This document shows positions 6,190 through 7,113 of a DNA stretch of 7,113 bases, in pieces; within the stretch, counting starts at the first letter, position 1; every line of letters starts with the position of its first letter. This stretch comes from Planctomycetota bacterium (lineage in GTDB: Bacteria; Planctomycetota; UBA1135; UBA2386): contig QJVU01000407.1 in the NCBI GenBank assembly GCA_003235605.1, positions 1 to 7,113 on the forward strand, read 5' to 3'. A model generated the notes under the pieces. It saw only the letters and a list, made by a program, of their open reading frames with translations, was not told the origin of the DNA and did not search any database. The translations under genes and the position numbers were made by a program.

Positions 6190-7113
6190 ATGTACCGCAC
6201 ATTGATCCCCCCGATCCTCGCCGCCCTGATGGCAACGCCGACCATGGCCCAGCTCGGCACCATCGAGCCCAACACCACGACCAAGGACCTTGTTCGCTGC
6301 ATGGAGAGCAACAACGACGGGCTGGTCCTGACCGCCGACGGCACCATGTGGGCAATGGTCTGGGAGCGGGTCAGCGCCACCGGCACCGGCTCGATCGAGC
6401 TGCGCTACTCCACGGACCAGGGGGCCAAGTGGATCGACAACAACTATCAGGTCCACGGGGGCCAGATCGCTACCTCCAGCCTTGCCTCCATGTGCCTTGC
6501 TCGGAACGGCAATCTCATCCATCTGCTCTGGTCCGCCCTGACAGGCAAGGGCGGCGCTGGCCAGTACTACAGCGCCTACTACCAGGCCTTCGACGTCAGC
6601 AAGAAGGCCTTCGTGGGAAGCCCGGAGCTGATCGCGGACGGCTATGGCTCCAACAACCAGTTTGCGGCACACGCCATCGCCGAGACCGGGGAGGGACACC
6701 TGGTGGCGGTGATCACCAGCCACCGCTCCGGCGGGCTGGGTCTCAGCGCCTGGTCCTGCGGCCTCTGGATCAAGAAGAAGGGATCGACGACGTGGCCCGC
6801 GAACGGCGTCCAGATGAACTCCGGCTCGGGGATCACACCCAGCGTGGAGGTGGAGGGAGAGAGAGTGCACCTGACCATGCGCGACACCACCGGTGGCTAT
6901 GGGCCGATCTACAGCCGCTACAACGTCAGTACCGGTCAGACCGAGGTCAAAGCCCTGCGGATGTGGCCCTCCAGCCAAGGAACCGTGGTGGGCGCCGGCA
7001 ACATCTACGGCTTCGTCATCGACGACAACGGCGGCAAGTGGTTGGTGTGGCCCGAAGGCGTCGTGAGCGGGAACCAGAACGCGGCCCTGAACCTCTCGTA
7101 TGCGGCGCCTGGC
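6190..7113 (+). CDS. Secreted Asp-box (BNR/sialidase-fold-like) beta-propeller protein (partial, C-terminus missing)
   Basis: The frame is open for 308 codons from the ATG at 6190 to the window edge. AGGAA (6180-6184) lies 5 nt before the ATG. Residues 1-20 form a signal peptide (MYRTLIPP, hydrophobic core, ending TMA before Gln21), so the product is exported. Residues 74-81 (STDQGAKW) match the Asp-box SxDxGxxW exactly, a turn motif of BNR/sialidase-type propellers. Trp/Gly-rich beta segments recur along the chain (for example LIHLLWSAL, HLVAVITSH, GKWLVWPEG), as expected for propeller blades. No sialidase catalytic set (Arg triad, Asp, Tyr/Glu) could be established, so enzyme activity should not be assumed; a binding or structural role is as likely. 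It is transcribed away from the redox operon, and nothing visible ties it to that pathway. The fold call rests on one motif plus composition. Confidence 0.8.
   Translation, partial: MYRTLIPPILAALMATPTMAQLGTIEPNTTTKDLVRCMESNNDGLVLTADGTMWAMVWERVSATGTGSIELRYSTDQGAKWIDNNYQVHGGQIATSSLASMCLARNGNLIHLLWSALTGKGGAGQYYSAYYQAFDVSKKAFVGSPELIADGYGSNNQFAAHAIAETGEGHLVAVITSHRSGGLGLSAWSCGLWIKKKGSTTWPANGVQMNSGSGITPSVEVEGERVHLTMRDTTGGYGPIYSRYNVSTGQTEVKALRMWPSSQGTVVGAGNIYGFVIDDNGGKWLVWPEGVVSGNQNAALNLSYAAPG

Noticed and set aside
5966..6205. Plus-strand open frame (79 codons) in the intergenic region.
   Set aside because: Arg/Pro-rich, no ribosome binding site, and it overlaps the propeller gene start out of frame.
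5862..6386. Minus-strand open frame (174 codons) covering the intergenic region.
   Set aside because: It is antisense to the start of the propeller gene, which has a ribosome binding site and signal peptide, and its sequence shows no domain.

Overview
The window is a GC-rich stretch from a Gram-negative bacterium with a two-membrane envelope and a respiratory or redox lifestyle. The evidence is strong G/C bias at third codon positions, a predicted outer-membrane beta-barrel, a periplasmic multiheme cytochrome c and cleavable signal peptides. The phylum cannot be fixed from the sequence alone. Planctomycetota, Myxococcota, Acidobacteriota and Gemmatimonadota all fit this style, and no rRNA, tRNA or marker gene is present to decide.

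Layout: three tightly packed genes run leftward from 5845 to the left edge. First is a 775-aa inner-membrane redox fusion (3518-5845): N-terminal membrane anchor, two-cluster ferredoxin, FAD/NAD(P)H oxidoreductase of the thioredoxin-reductase type, and a di-heme cytochrome b membrane domain. Seven bases later comes a 631-aa membrane-anchored cytochrome with 23 CxxCH heme sites (1615-3510). Overlapping its stop codon is a GTG-started secreted protein with a small N-terminal beta domain and a predicted outer-membrane barrel (1-1618, C-terminus cut off by the window edge). To the right, a 344-bp divergent intergenic region (5846-6189) holds two clear inverted repeats. It is followed by a rightward gene for a secreted beta-propeller-like protein with an Asp-box (6190 to the right edge, C-terminus cut off).

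Working model (inference): the leftward genes form one transcription unit encoding an electron conduit. NAD(P)H would be oxidised in the cytoplasm by the flavin module. Electrons would pass, with or without the ferredoxin clusters, through two stacked b hemes across the inner membrane to the long 23-heme periplasmic wire, and the barrel protein would provide the outer-membrane component. Flow in the opposite direction, bringing external electrons in, is equally compatible with the sequence. The order of layers (cytoplasm, inner membrane, periplasm, outer membrane) matches the gene order. The divergent propeller gene has no evident role in this chain.
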